64,000 nt of DNA, taken from positions 15,440,562-15,504,561 of the forward strand of contig OY759217.1 in NCBI GenBank assembly GCA_963662175.1, in the 5' to 3' direction. The notes below the pieces were generated by a model. The model did no database searches, had not been told where the DNA came from, and saw nothing but the letters and a program-made list of their open reading frames with translations. How positions within the stretch are numbered: position 1 is the stretch's first letter; the number at the start of each line of letters is the position of its first letter. A program made the position numbers and the translations under genes. The DNA is from Aradus depressus. Its lineage: Eukaryota; Arthropoda; Insecta; Hemiptera; Aradidae. Positions 52,298 to 62,770 of this stretch are shown here, piece by piece.

Positions 52298-54199
52298 ACT
52301 CAGTATTTAGGTTTATATAATAATCACATATATTATTTAAAAAATATATTTATCGATTCAACTTTATAATAATTGTATAACAAAAAGCCTAATTTTCTAG
52401 TTTTTGTTTGTTTAATTAAACATAAATTTTGAGGGGTTTATCCCGATATCCGCCGCTGACTATGCCCCTGCATCCAGCTATAAACGACTTCCGCAAATAA
52501 AATTTGATCACGAGAGAATGTTATATTATCAATTGTCACTGGCCATAATAACTTTGGTGACATATTTTTAAACAGATTAGATAAGTCAGTTTCTCAAAAG
52601 AGTTTCAAATTCATGTTTTGGGTTGAGAAATTAATAATTTTGAAATTCCGCTGAAAGCAACTTCGCACTTTTGAAGGTTCTTATTTGAGCTTGACGTTCT
52701 AATGAATACAAATTCTATGTATGAAATACTCAAAGGGAAGTTGGGAAAATGATAATTTTACTTCATAACATAGGTTTTCTCAGTTAAGCAACGCCCATTT
52801 ATAGTTGAAATTTCCTCAAATGTCCTTTTTTGTCCTCAATGGATCAACATAGTCTTCAATAGATTTTTTCCGCAAAAACTCACCCCGATAATGACCATTC
52901 AATGAATGTATGAACACTCTCAATAAGAAAATCATTTTGGTTCTCGGCCAAAAGTGGGAGGTTAACAATTCAGATTTAGGAGTCTTCTAGAAGACATTAC
53001 TAATTTTCAGTCAAATTTGAACATTGAACAAGAAAAATTTGTTTTATATTTCATAAATCCTAACCATATAATGGCACTTGCTACGTAAAAGTTATACACA
53101 CATACCTTCATTAAAAAGTTTCAGTACTTGCAATCTTTTGATATTAGTTTCAAACTAACTTACAAACAACAAATACCAATCAATGATATATGTTTGTATA
53201 TATACGACTGTGGGCATTGTGTGCGTATGATGTATAAAAATATTTAGTGGTACACTTGTCTTCCAGGTCATTTAATAGTATGGTACGCCAAATAAAAAGA
53301 TTTGGAACGTTGTTTGAAAGTTTGGGAAAAGTTTGTTTAGAGATAATAGCATAAGAACTGACGTTAGGTTGCAGCCCTTACGTCTGTTGTCTGCCCTAGC
53401 CAGGGCTAGTTCTGGTCTCGCCCCCACACCTGTGACCTCTCATATACTTTATTACTTAATAGTACCCTCTCGTCTGGCCAGTTATACCTCAACACCCTCT
53501 TCTTCTTTGTCCAGTCTCCTGTCCCTTTATTAGTAGGTTACACCTGGTTAAACAAAAAAAATAACAGTACTACACAGACGTTGGGTTCGAATCCCAACTT
53601 CCGCTGCCATATAAACCTCTTGTTGACTGGCCATTGATATTTAAGACCTATCTGTAGGTAGAACTTAGCTAAAAACCTAGGCAATAATTAATTAATTGGC
53701 AAGATCTTCTGTTAAGGTTTGGCTCCTTAACTATTCTTCGAAATTTAATTTTTATGATACTTCTAGTCTGGCAGAAACGAAGGCCAGGGGAGGCCGGTGA
53801 TACACTGAACTTCCCGGCCATCACTGACGCCCGGGATCACTAGGGCGTTACTACTTCACTGGACTTACTGACGGACCGCAGAGACTTATGCCTTCAGAGG
53901 ACCTCTAGTTGGTCATCCAAGTCCTCTGATTAATTCAATTTAGAGCTACAACTGATGCTCCATATCTTCCACTATTTTTCGAGCCAATTTCACACCCTTT
54001 CTTCAGGTCAGTTCCCATGAACGATCTACAAAAGATTCCGTAATTATCTTTACTTCCTTAGACTTGCTTTAGGTCCTAATGAACCAGTCGTTCATTGTGA
54101 TCTAAGTGATATCAATCCGAAATGTCGGAAAAAAGTAAACACATCGGAAAATTTGTCAAAAATATGGAACAGAGTTGAACTTTTTATTCTTTTTAATTT
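52298..54199. other. intronic, no gene recognised
   Basis: Mostly AT-rich. 53570-53610 has a lone B-box-like GGGTTCGAATCCCAAC, possibly a remnant of another tRNA-derived SINE. 53780-53930 is GC-richer without an ORF. Confidence 0.4.
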
Positions 54200-54265
54200 T
54201 TAAGTAATTGATTAATTCGTGGTGGAGAAGTACATAGCCGGTGATTCACCGAAGTCTATCTAATT
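54200..54265 (-). repeat. DR1 left-end scrap
   Basis: TAATTGATTAATTCGTGGTG, GAGAAGTACATAGCCGGTGA and TTCACCG. Confidence 0.65.
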
Positions 54266-54349
54266 CTCATTTGTAAGTTCATGGGAGCTTTTATAAGTTG
54301 TACATTGGACCTTTTGTGAGACTATTTGTCGATCGTAGATCCTTTTTGT

Positions 54350-54515
54350 ATTTGCGGGCCTATACATTAGGTTTCCAAACGCGGCCCACATTACGTATGA
54401 AATAAGTTAAATACACACTTCGTTACACTCCTTCGTTACATTCCTAACTTTTGTTGCCAAAAAAATTCATTTATCCGAACGGGCCGCGTGTTGCCGACCC
54501 CCCTCCTGCTTTAGT
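54350..54515. mobile_element. hAT-like terminal relic
   Basis: GCGGGCC...TTTCCAAACGCGGCCC at one side and GGGCCGCGTGTTGCCGACCC at the other are the wording of hAT-group ends, as in the 27-kb triplication. No TSD could be aligned. Confidence 0.4.
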
Positions 54516-55374
54516 CCATATAAATCTATATTTATTTATGTTTTAAAAAACATATTAAATTACCTCCGGAAAAAAAAAATGGCTCTAAACTGGAAGATGG
54601 TTTTTCCAGGCACGGAACGTTCGTATAATATTTTTTACTGTCTTGACGACGAGTTGACCTTAATTTTTTTCAACGATTCATTATTTTTCCTCGTAATAAG
54701 AGGATACGAGTTGAGTATTCTAACTTACTCATTCACTAAACTCCCTCCCCTCTGCTTCTCGCTACACACACCTCACGGAACTAAAGTATATTTCGCAGTT
54801 GTGGCTACTGACGTCATTCGAGTGTTTAATCGACACACCAACTTGTGTAATATTTTCGAGTGGAACATTTTATTTATTTATTTTTTTTTTCACATAGGGA
54901 GAATAGAAAAAAAATAATAGTTAAAGAACGTATTATTTTTATTATTAGCCTACTGTCCGTCAGTACAGAAAAAAATGTACATTTTTGTCTGGGTGATTAT
55001 AAGTTTTCAGATGTAAAGATTGAAGCATTTAAAAGTAGTAGAGAATATATAATATTGTCCTCTACCTGAGAAATTAAAATTAATGACAACATCGTTTGCT
55101 TGGAGGCAATAACGCTTGATTAAGTTCGCATTGTTTTTGGTAACTGGCAGTATAAAACATTACAAACTTCTTGGAATTACGAGTCCCTTTGTAAACACAG
55201 GTGTACTACGTGGAAAGTTTGGTAGGTTGGTAGTACAATGTAGATCGAGAAGTCCAAGAACATATTAAACGTCAACCCGAATTAGAGGCCTGCCTGTCTG
55301 TCCAACAGAGGTAGTCTGCTCGGTACTCGATTTCACTGTCCGCGTCCATCCAAGAGAGGGTCCGCCTAAGAGAG
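54516..55374. other. no firm gene
   Basis: A 112-codon frame (54579-54917) starts MALNWKMVFPGTERSYNIF but turns into Phe-rich AT-coded sequence. I do not accept it as a gene. AAATAATAGTT- and TTATT-rich filler follows. Confidence 0.4.
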
Positions 55375-55482
55375 GGGCAAATGTGTTGAAATCCCTATGT
55401 ATTCTGCCGGCACCGTAAAAATTGTCCGCACACCAGGGGTGTCCGGCTATCAGAGGTGACCGCCAAGAGAGGTTTCACTGTA
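55375..55482 (-). mobile_element. pogo/Tigger-like transposon end
   Basis: On the minus strand it begins TACAGTGAAACCTCTCTTGG and continues with repeated GGACACC/GGTGACC-type words and CCTCTCTTAGGCGGACCC. A CAGTGAAACC end next to TA, with internal AGAGAGG repeats, suits pogo-type elements. The opposite end was not found. Confidence 0.5.
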
Positions 55483-55537
55483 TATATTTGTCAAAATACA
55501 TTTCTGGGATCTGTGTTGATATAGTGGAGAGCTAATA

Positions 55538-55672
55538 AAATAAATAAAACATAATTTGTTTCACTTTTATATTCTCTTTTGAACTTTGTTCTGACGATGT
55601 CATAAGCATAAACCGGTACACTTTATGTCTAAATTTTTGTGGAATTAGACAATATAAAAGTTAGATTATATA
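55538..55672 (+). repeat. fold-back relic with hammerhead-like core
   Basis: CACTTTTATATTCTCTTTTG on the left is mirrored by GTGGAATTAGACAATATAAA, AGTT on the right. CTGACGA, TGTCATAAGCATA, AACC at 55591-55613 keeps the first box but not GAAA. Related to the arm sequences at 5.4 and 13.57 kb. Confidence 0.5.
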
Positions 55673-55754
55673 GTTGACAAATATTGCATTTTTTTCATTT
55701 TTTCATAGTTTCAATATTGAAACAGATGATAAAAAAAAATGGAATGATGGAGTA

Positions 55755-55890
55755 AAGTGGTCGGTGAGTTTCTGACTATGTACTTCCCCAGCTCGAATTA
55801 ATGAATTACGTTTTCGCTCTCTCTCCAAAGCCAGTCGGCCATTTGGGCTAAAACTCAATATTTGACATTTCTGACTAGTGCTTCTGAATC
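55755..55890 (+). repeat. DR1 left-end copy
   Basis: TGTACTTCCCCAGCTCGAAT, ACGTTTTCGCTCTCTCTCC and GGCTAAAACTCAATATTTGA. Just downstream, CAGACATCAACGTGATT-type words repeat three times at 55925-56052. Confidence 0.75.
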
Positions 55891-55899
55891 CTTATACAA

Positions 55900-56689
55900 G
55901 CAGGAAGTTAAATTTATTTTTACACAGACATCAACGTGATTGAATGGGCAAGTGGGAGACGCAGACAACAACGTGATTTTATGGTCAAGCGGGAGACGCA
56001 GACAACGTGATTTTATGGGCAAACGGGAGGCATACGCAGACATCAACGTGATTTCTTTGTCTTGTAAAGAAATACGATAAAGCACTCTAGATTATATATA
56101 ACTTAAAAAATATTCCTTTACCTCCAAGTCGAATGTCACAACTATTGAAGAAATAACGCTCCTTAAAAAATTCTCACGCTAAGTTTGAAGGAAATTCCGA
56201 AATTGGTTCTTGTAGGCCCAAGCATTCGTACTCAGACCATTCAGTCATAATATAAGAATAATGTTCGAATTTTCTATTCATCTGAATCATTTTATTTGAT
56301 TTAAACATTATACATGAATTCAATAATACAATTGTTCATCTTAAATTGTTTTTCAATTTTTTTGAAGTCATCGTCTTTGTGGATGATGATGTAAATCTTG
56401 CGTCAGTTGGAGATGAATCCTTATTTTAAGGCGATTTAAAACTTATATAATAAGAAACAAACAAAAACAATTGATGGATTGAGGAATATTTGCAATTCAA
56501 AAGAGTAATTATTCTCAAGTTAATAGTCTATTGAATTGTAAGAGAGGAGAAGGAGAATACAGCAAATTTCATGATGATTCTTGTTAAAAATGGCTGAGGG
56601 TGACCAGAAAATTCACTAGACTAAGAAATCTGGATTAAACTACCCCTAGTCAGAAATTCAAACATTTTTTGTACTAGGCAATTTTGGTG
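55900..56689. other. short degenerate tandem, then no gene recognised
   Basis: 55925-56052 holds three degenerate GGGAGACGCAGACAACGTGA-type units of about 50 bp. The rest is AT-rich. Confidence 0.5.
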
Positions 56690-57045
56690 AAAAACCAAAT
56701 ATTCTTCCCCATCACACATTTATAATGTAAACCAATCGTTCGATTTACACCGGAACTTTTAAATCCTCATACTAAATTTGGTATCGATACATCCATTTGA
56801 TGGGCGTAGTTACTAGGGTTTTTTTATTGAGTCCCCCTTCTGATCCACCCCTATTCTTCGGCTGATTTTGTGAAAAAATAATTCTTTTGGAATTATGATT
56901 TGACATATGGATTTTCGTGTCAATACAATCATTCTACCAGGAGTTGTGTTAACAAACAGACAGGAAAAACATATTTTTCTTCATTTTTGGAAGTGAAAAC
57001 TCAAAATATAATTTTTGACCGATTACATAACTTCCTTTATACCTC
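56690..57045 (+). repeat. DR1 copy
   Basis: TTGGTATCGATACATCCATT, CTTCGGCTGATTTTGTGAAA, GGATTTTCGTGTCAATACAA and GACCGATTACATAACTTCC. Confidence 0.75.
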
Positions 57046-57239
57046 TTTTAGATGGGTTTCTGTGTCCAATTTTATTACATTCACATACTTTTTGTGGTTA
57101 CATTTTTGTTCAAATTGGTCCTTTCCTGAATCCCATAGATCTCTTGTCCCAAATATTTTTAATTTGGGTTCTATTATTTTTTTTTATAAGTGACCGTTTT
57201 CGGATGAATGCAGCAAAAGTCCGAAAAATTATTTATTTA

Positions 57240-57363
57240 CCTTTTATTCATTTTAGCGCGCATAGCCAATACTTTTAGTCTTTATAGTCCCTCAAGACTC
57301 TGTGTTAGGCCCATCATTATTTAATTTATACATAAACGACGTTCCGCGGACAACAAAATCGGA
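57240..57363 (+). pseudogene. jockey RT, left piece
   Basis: The frame VPQDSVLGPSLFNLYINDVP then RTTKSD is the GVPQGSVLGP-LFNLYINDIP block of jockey reverse transcriptases, with Gly to Asp in PQGS. The next expected element, the ADD box, appears after the 1.28-kb insertion at 58632. Confidence 0.8.
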
Positions 57364-58644
57364 CATATCGTCGGCACCATGCTAAACTAACGAATGTGAA
57401 AAATCGTGTTTTTCAAATTCGATGGTTTGCCGTAGTACTCAAAAAGGGCTACATACTGGTAAAACGACGGATCTGTTGGGTGGTCGTAAGCCAATGTCAT
57501 TTTTACGAATATACAGCTTTGCCCGATCGAGTTATGCTATATTTACGAATATGATATTCAACAGTTTACACAGTTGGACAAATAAAAAAATTTTCCCAAA
57601 CGCTATAATCCAAACTAGCGAAAATGCCAGATTCGTTAGTTCTCACTACATCAAAGACAGTTGAATGCGCATATTGAACCATAGTAATTCATCGAATGTG
57701 ACACATTCCACCCAAACCTTACGATGTGACTAAGCTCCTACATGATGATTTTTTAAATTTTAATCCTTATTAAGACCAATTTGTTCCAGAAACGACTGAG
57801 AAAAAGAATAATCCCAAAAAGATTAATGAAAATCACATTGATAAAAATTTTAGTTTCAATTCATGCTTGTGGTTTCAATACCGGAAATCAGAATTAAATA
57901 AAATTTTTGTCAAAACTAATTTGGATGACACTGATTTTGATGTTTTGATTCGAAAAAGAAAACGAGGGAAAAAATTCATTTCTCCCAATGATAGCCTTCC
58001 TGAACCCTTCATGCCATACGATGGTCGGATTTGTACATCGGAGGTGAAAAAAAAAGATTTATTGCAACTATGCAATCAAGGGCTAGTTCCCAGGGCGTAC
58101 AGGTCTTATTACGAGCAACTTCCGACTTCAAAATATATCCGTGATTCTCTTCTAGAACCAGACAACACGGAAATTGAAGAATAAATGTATTTTTTATGAA
58201 TTATGTAAATTTAATAAAAGTTTTTCAAAGTAAAAAAAAAAAGTTATTTATTGTTTCATTCATTATTATTCATTTTTATAGCAATTTTTTAACCTACATG
58301 TAAAGTATCGAAAATGCCCGCCATGAAACTTCATTGCAAACTATCGAATTTTCACTAAAATTGCACATTCGATACTTTACCTTCAATTCAGTGACTTTAC
58401 ACCAAAAATTTCCATTTTGGTAAAGTAGCGAATATTTTTAAACAATTATTATTAATAATTTTACAAATAATTAAAATTAAAGTAATAACTTCAAACGGTA
58501 GTTTTACACAAAGTTATCTATAAAAATTTAAAAAATGAATATAACTAAATGCGCCAGGGGAAAAAACATTATATTCAGTGTTTTGGCTCTACTGAAAAGT
58601 GCCAATTTTCACATTCGTTAGTTTAGCATGGTGCCGACGATATG
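57364..58644 (+). mobile_element. TIR transposon inserted in a jockey RT
   Basis: CATATCGTCGGCACCATGCT then AAACTAACGAATGTGAAAA (57364-57402) is matched, inverted, at 58606-58644. Subterminal words TAAAGTATCGAA, TTCGATACTTTAC and GGTAAAGTAGCGAA cluster at 58300-58430. Two unrecognised ORFs lie inside (57422-57664 and 57867-58184, followed by AATAAA-like signals). Superfamily not assigned. The outermost 13 bp also read as RT coding sequence, so the exact ends are uncertain. Confidence 0.7.
57867..58184 (+). CDS. unrecognised ORF of the 57.4-kb transposon
   Basis: 105 codons; hydrophilic, with KRKRGKKF (residues about 30-37) as a basic cluster, then PEPFMPYDGRIC and KKKDLLQLCNQGLVPRAYRS, YYEQLP near the C-terminus. 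Looks like the C-terminal part of a larger protein: there is no good start context, and an earlier 80-codon frame (57422-57664) in the same element may be its N-terminal neighbour after decay. It ends TAA and is followed by AATTTAATAAAAG, a plausible poly(A) site. I do not know the family. Confidence 0.45.
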   Translation: MWFQYRKSELNKIFVKTNLDDTDFDVLIRKRKRGKKFISPNDSLPEPFMPYDGRICTSEVKKKDLLQLCNQGLVPRAYRSYYEQLPTSKYIRDSLLEPDNTEIEE

Positions 58645-59395
58645 GACACAATAAATCATAGACTAACGGCGCTTATAGACGAAACAAATGGCTTTTTCAT
58701 AAATGGAAACACGCATTACCTCAGAAAGTAGTAAATTTGGACTGGACCGATACAGTAAAATACCTTGGTGTTGTTCTAGACAGACGACTGACCTTCAGGC
58801 AACATATCAGACAGAAAGCAAATACTGTGAGTGGACTTGTGTTCTCCTTATTCCCGTTACTCCACAGAAAGGCAGCCCTTAATCTAACCAATAGTCTCCA
58901 CATATACAAGCTTCTGTTGCGGGCAAGTGATAACGTATGCATGTCCAGTGTGGGCCGGTCTTGCAAGCAATACCAACTTGAGAACTCTTCAAGTGGCCCA
59001 AAACAAATGCCTTAGATTGGTTGGTAGCTACTCGAGGGACACCTCCATCCCCCAAATCTATGAAGACCTAAATGTTGAGCTCCTACTGTACTACGGTTTT
59101 GGTAAAGAAAATAGGGAAAACTCAGGGAGGGAAACACAAAAATATCCGTTCACGATTTTAAATTATAATCTCTGTTTTTGAATGTTTATTCATTTATTTT
59201 CTATTCATTTCAGTTACTTTGTATTTTTTGTTTTCTTTTCTTTTTAAGTTTTTTTTTTTTTTTTAATTTACTCTTAAGCAGTATCATTGTTTTTAATTAA
59301 CTGATTATTTTTTTATTTGTATTTAGTGTATAAGGGTAATGGTTAAGGAACCTTATTGTATAATTGTACGTCTGTAAAACAACTGTTATAATAAA
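58645..59395 (+). pseudogene. jockey ORF2, right piece and 3' UTR
   Basis: Frame 1 begins just left at ADDMDTINHRLTALIDETN (58632 on); a shift near 58686 leads to WLFHKWKHALPQKVV, then DWTDTVKYLGVVLDRRLTF and RQHIRQKANT; another shift near 58925 leads to ITYACPVWAGLASNTNLRT and LQVAQNKCLRLVGSYSRDTS. These are the standard jockey blocks after the RT core. A 3' UTR with T-runs ends near TTATAATAAACTC at 59395. At least two frameshifts: inactive. Confidence 0.8.
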
Positions 59396-59399
59396 CTCT

Positions 59400-59490
59400 T
59401 CTTTGATCGGGTTTGTTTCCCTGTTGATGAGGGCAACCTCGAAAGCCGACTAGCACATAATTATAAAATCTGTGAAAGGTTTTACATTTT
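59400..59490 (+). repeat. hammerhead-like relic, relative of 35.3 kb
   Basis: 59424-59444: TTGATGA, GGGCAACC, TCGAAA, then GCCGACTAGCACATAAT and AAAATCTGTGAAAGG. It shares about 80 bp with the core of the element at 35182-35393 (which reads CATGAGGGCAACCTCGAAAG). No inverted partner here. Confidence 0.55.
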
Positions 59491-60094
59491 TATTTTGCCT
59501 TGAAATAAATCACTTGTCACAAGAAGAGCCATCTTGGGGGTAGTGGTCAATGTGCTGGCTTCTTGTTTGAGTGGTAGAATTATTGCAGAGCGGGATTGCA
59601 GATGTGCCGGGAAGCAGGGGGCTGGTGCCGGAGTGTCCCTGACTGGGCTAGGGGATGTAGCAACAAGGGACCTTGCAGGTTGGCCAACCCACATTTCGTT
59701 AATGTCCTTGTCCTTGGTGCCACAACCTCCCACCCTTTAGGTTAGCAACAATGATCCTCAGCCTTGTCCCACTCACTCACCCCTTGCAATAACTTATCAA
59801 AAAAGTATCACTCATCTTTATCGCGCATCTTATTAAATGTATTCTACTAATACGTCAGAATTTATGATATAAGAAAACCCATACAGTTCATTCATTGTAT
59901 TGAGGTCCTAGGATCATAAAGAAAAAATTGTTTATATTTTTTTGGGGAACTCATGTTTTGCGTTTTATTATTTTTTTTTTCTATGTTTTTCAAATCCTGA
60001 AAACAGTTTCCAGGTGGTAAATTTCGCACTCGACGTTTAAACTTATCTGTAGTAATTTAGGAGCAAATGGAAAAAAAAAAAAAAAAATCGGTGT
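59491..60094. other. intronic, no gene recognised
   Basis: A GC-rich patch (59530-59745) has overlapping frames on both strands, typical of GC-rich noise. AT-rich after that. Confidence 0.4.
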
Positions 60095-60205
60095 TTGTCC
60101 CTTTAAAACTAATCGACTTTTTGGACTGAAGATCAATAGTTGACTTACATAGGGGCTTCTGAATCATAATACTGTATTTTGTGTCGGTACATTCATTCAC
60201 TCACT
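60095..60205 (+). repeat. DR1 scrap
   Basis: GTTGACTTACATAGGGGCTT, CTGAATCATAATACTGTATT and TGTGTCGGTACATTC. Confidence 0.65.
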
Positions 60206-60424
60206 TCTCGATATTTGTCTCTTGAAACCTACACTCGTTCTTAATAACAAATAGTACCTGAAAATTTCAAAATTTCGGGTTTTTTGAGTTTCACTGAAAT
60301 TGACTCTGCTTTCTAGAGAACACACACATCCATTTAATTTGAGACCAATAAGAAATATTTTGGTAGCCCTCCATTTTGGAGAAGGATTGCCCGGTTGACA
60401 GAGAATGTTTTATATATAATTCTT

Positions 60425-60706
60425 GAGGGCGCCGGTAGCTCAGAGGTAGCGTGCTAGTCTACTGAGCTCAATACACGGCCGTTTTTTTTTATCTGAGAGG
60501 TGATAAAACCCGTGAGCACGCCGTCCTTCGAATGGGACGTTAAGCGATCTCGAGCTTTTACGATGTCGGGTACTTGATAAAAAAAGGTGAATAAACCTAG
60601 GTAGGCAAAATTTAGGACTCCCAGTTGAATCGGGCTCATGTCCACCAGAGTGCTCTTTCGTCGCAGTTAAAGCAGGGGCATGAGAAGTCATAATAACTAA
60701 TTATTT
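60425..60706 (+). mobile_element. SINE-A, diverged copy
   Basis: Head GAGGGCGCCGGTAGCTCAGA; the B box is disrupted (CAATACACGGCCG). Tail GGGGCATGAGAAGTCATAAT. No TSD found. Confidence 0.83.
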
Positions 60707-60904
60707 TTTTAGTACATAAGCCCACCACTTTTTCAAGTTTTGTGAAATGAATTAGGAGACTTTCCCCTTCGCTTGTGGAACTGAGGAACGGGTTAATAAA
60801 CTTAACGATGTTGTTGTTCCTTGAAAGAAAATGGTAGAAAATCGTTTTATGGACATGATAAGAACAGGATGTTGGAAAAGTTCTGTTACATAATGGGCTC
60901 TTGA

Positions 60905-61835
60905 TGAATTCTGTATGTCTGAATGACGTGGAACATCTTAGTGACGACCATGTTGCAACACTGAATTCTATATGTCTGAATGGCGTGGAACATCTTAGTG
61001 ACGACCATGTTGCAACACTGAACTCTATATGTCTGAATGGCGTGGAACATCTTAGTGACGACCATGTTGCAACACTGAACTCTATCTGACTGAATGGCGT
61101 GGAACATCTTAGTGACGACCATGTTGCAACACTGAAATCTATATGTCTGAATGACGTGGAACATCTTGTTGACGACCCTGTTGCAACACTGAACTCTATA
61201 TGTCTGAATGGCGTGGAACATCTTAGTGACGACCATGTTGCAACACTGAATTCTATATGTCTGAATGGCGTGGAACATCTTAGTGACGACCATGTTGCAA
61301 CACTGAAATCTATATGTCTGAATGACGTGGAACATCTTGTTGACGACCCTGTTGCAACACTGAACTCTATATGTCTGAATGGCGTGGAACATCTTAGTGA
61401 CGACCATGTTGCAACACTGAATTCTATATGTCTGAATGGCGTGGAACATCTTAGTGACGACCATGTTGCAACACTGAATTCTATCTGACTGAATGACTTG
61501 GAACATCTTGGTGACGACCATGTTGCAACACTGAATTCTATCTGACTGAATGACTTGGAACATCTTGTTGACGACCCTGTTGCAACACTGAATTCTATCT
61601 GACTGAATGACTTGAAACATCTTGGTGACAACCATGTTGCAACACAGAATTCTATATGACTGAATGACGTGGTGGAACATCTTGGTGACGACCATGTTGC
61701 AACACTGAATTCTTTATGACTGAATGACGTAGTGGAACATCTTGGTGACGACCAAGTTGCAACACTGAATTCTATATGACTGAATGACGTGGTGGAACAT
61801 CTTGGTGACGACCATGCTGCAACAATGAATTCAAA
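60905..61835 (+). repeat. 60-bp minisatellite, about 15 units
   Basis: Unit: CTGAATGACGTGGAACATCT, TAGTGACGACCATGTTGCAA, CACTGAATTCTATATGT. Units at 61120-61480 follow a three-unit order (AAATCT variant, GTTGACGACCCT variant, plain) repeated twice: a 180-bp higher-order period. Later units (61650-61835) are 63 bp with an extra GTG. Open frames of 269 and 331 codons on the minus strand are repeat artefacts. Confidence 0.95.
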
Positions 61836-61965
61836 TGAAGGCTAACCATATTTATGACAGTGTTCAAACCTACCCTACCCTATTGATCCTTAGAACTGTA
61901 TTCTATATGACTGAAGGACATGGAATATCTTGTTGACGACCATGTTGCAACACTGAATTCTATAT

Positions 61966-62180
61966 TGTTGTTATACCTTTCGGTGGAAACCGTCGTCACT
62001 GGCTGCTGGTCGAGTACTGTGGGCGAGCGCTTTCGATATGAAGACATTATCTTCAAGCCACTGTTATTGTTGTACTCATACAACATTACAACATTGAAAG
62101 TAGCTTGAAGATGATGTCTTCACTTCTTGAAAGGTATGACAACAGTAATATATTTACTGGCGGAACTAACCCCTCTCTTA
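61966..62180 (-). mobile_element. fold-back in the minisatellite, copy 1
   Basis: TGTTGTTATACCTTTC against GAAAGGTATGACAACAGT, and GAAGACATTATCTTCAAG against CTTGAAGATGATGTCTTC are inverted pairs. Minus strand 61999-61978 reads GTGACGA, CGGTTTCCACC, GAAA, hammerhead-like with C to G at the first base. GAATTCTATAT (61955-61965) and GAATTCTGTAT (62181-62191) flank it as an 11-bp TSD taken from the minisatellite unit. Confidence 0.72.
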
Positions 62181-62376
62181 GAATTCTGTATGTCTGAATG
62201 ATGTGGAACATCTTGGTGACGACCATGTTGCAACAATGAATTCAAATGAAGGCTAACCATATTTATGACAGTGTTCAAACCTACCCTACCCTATTGATCC
62301 TTAGAACTGTATTCTATATGACTGAAGGACATGGAATATCTTGTTGACGACCATGTTGCAACACTGAATTCTATAT

Positions 62377-62591
62377 TGTTGTTATACCTTTCGGTGGAAA
62401 CCGTCGTCACTGGCTGCTGGTCGAGTACTGTGGGCGAGCGCTTTCGATATGAAGACATTATCTTCAAGCCACTGTTATTGTTGTACTCATACAACATTAC
62501 AACATTGAAAGTAGCTTGAAGATGATGTCTTCACTTCTTGAAAGGTATGACAACAGTAATATATTTACTGGCGGAACTAACCCCTCCCTTA
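62377..62591 (-). mobile_element. fold-back in the minisatellite, copy 2
   Basis: Nearly identical to 61966-62180, displaced by exactly 411 bp with its surroundings, so it arose by segmental duplication and not by a second insertion. Core at 62410-62389. Confidence 0.75.
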
Positions 62592-62770
62592 GAATTCTAT
62601 ATGTCTGAATGACGTGGAACATCTTGGTGACGACCATGTTGCAACAATGTATTCAAATGAAGGCTAACAATATTTATGACAGTGTTCAAACGTACCCTAT
62701 TGATCCTTCAAACTGAATTTTTTATAACTGATCGTTAACTTTATGATCTATTACATACACGTATAACATG

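Larger units (their letters stand above)
61823..62644 (+). repeat. 411-bp direct duplication
   Basis: 61823-62233 and 62234-62644 are almost identical: a minisatellite unit, CAAATGAAGGCTAACCATAT, a second unit and an embedded fold-back. A third, shorter start of the same block follows at 62640-62720. Confidence 0.92.

Noticed and set aside
53570..53610. Third tRNA-derived SINE family
   Set aside because: Only a B-box-like word is present; no A box, body match or second copy.
54579..54917. 112-codon ORF starting MALNWKMVF
   Set aside because: Composition becomes Phe/Ile-rich AT filler; no recognised domain.
60636..61695. Long minus-strand ORFs of 331 and 269 codons
   Set aside because: They are translations of the 60-bp minisatellite in frames kept open by its length; both strands are open and no start or domain supports a protein.
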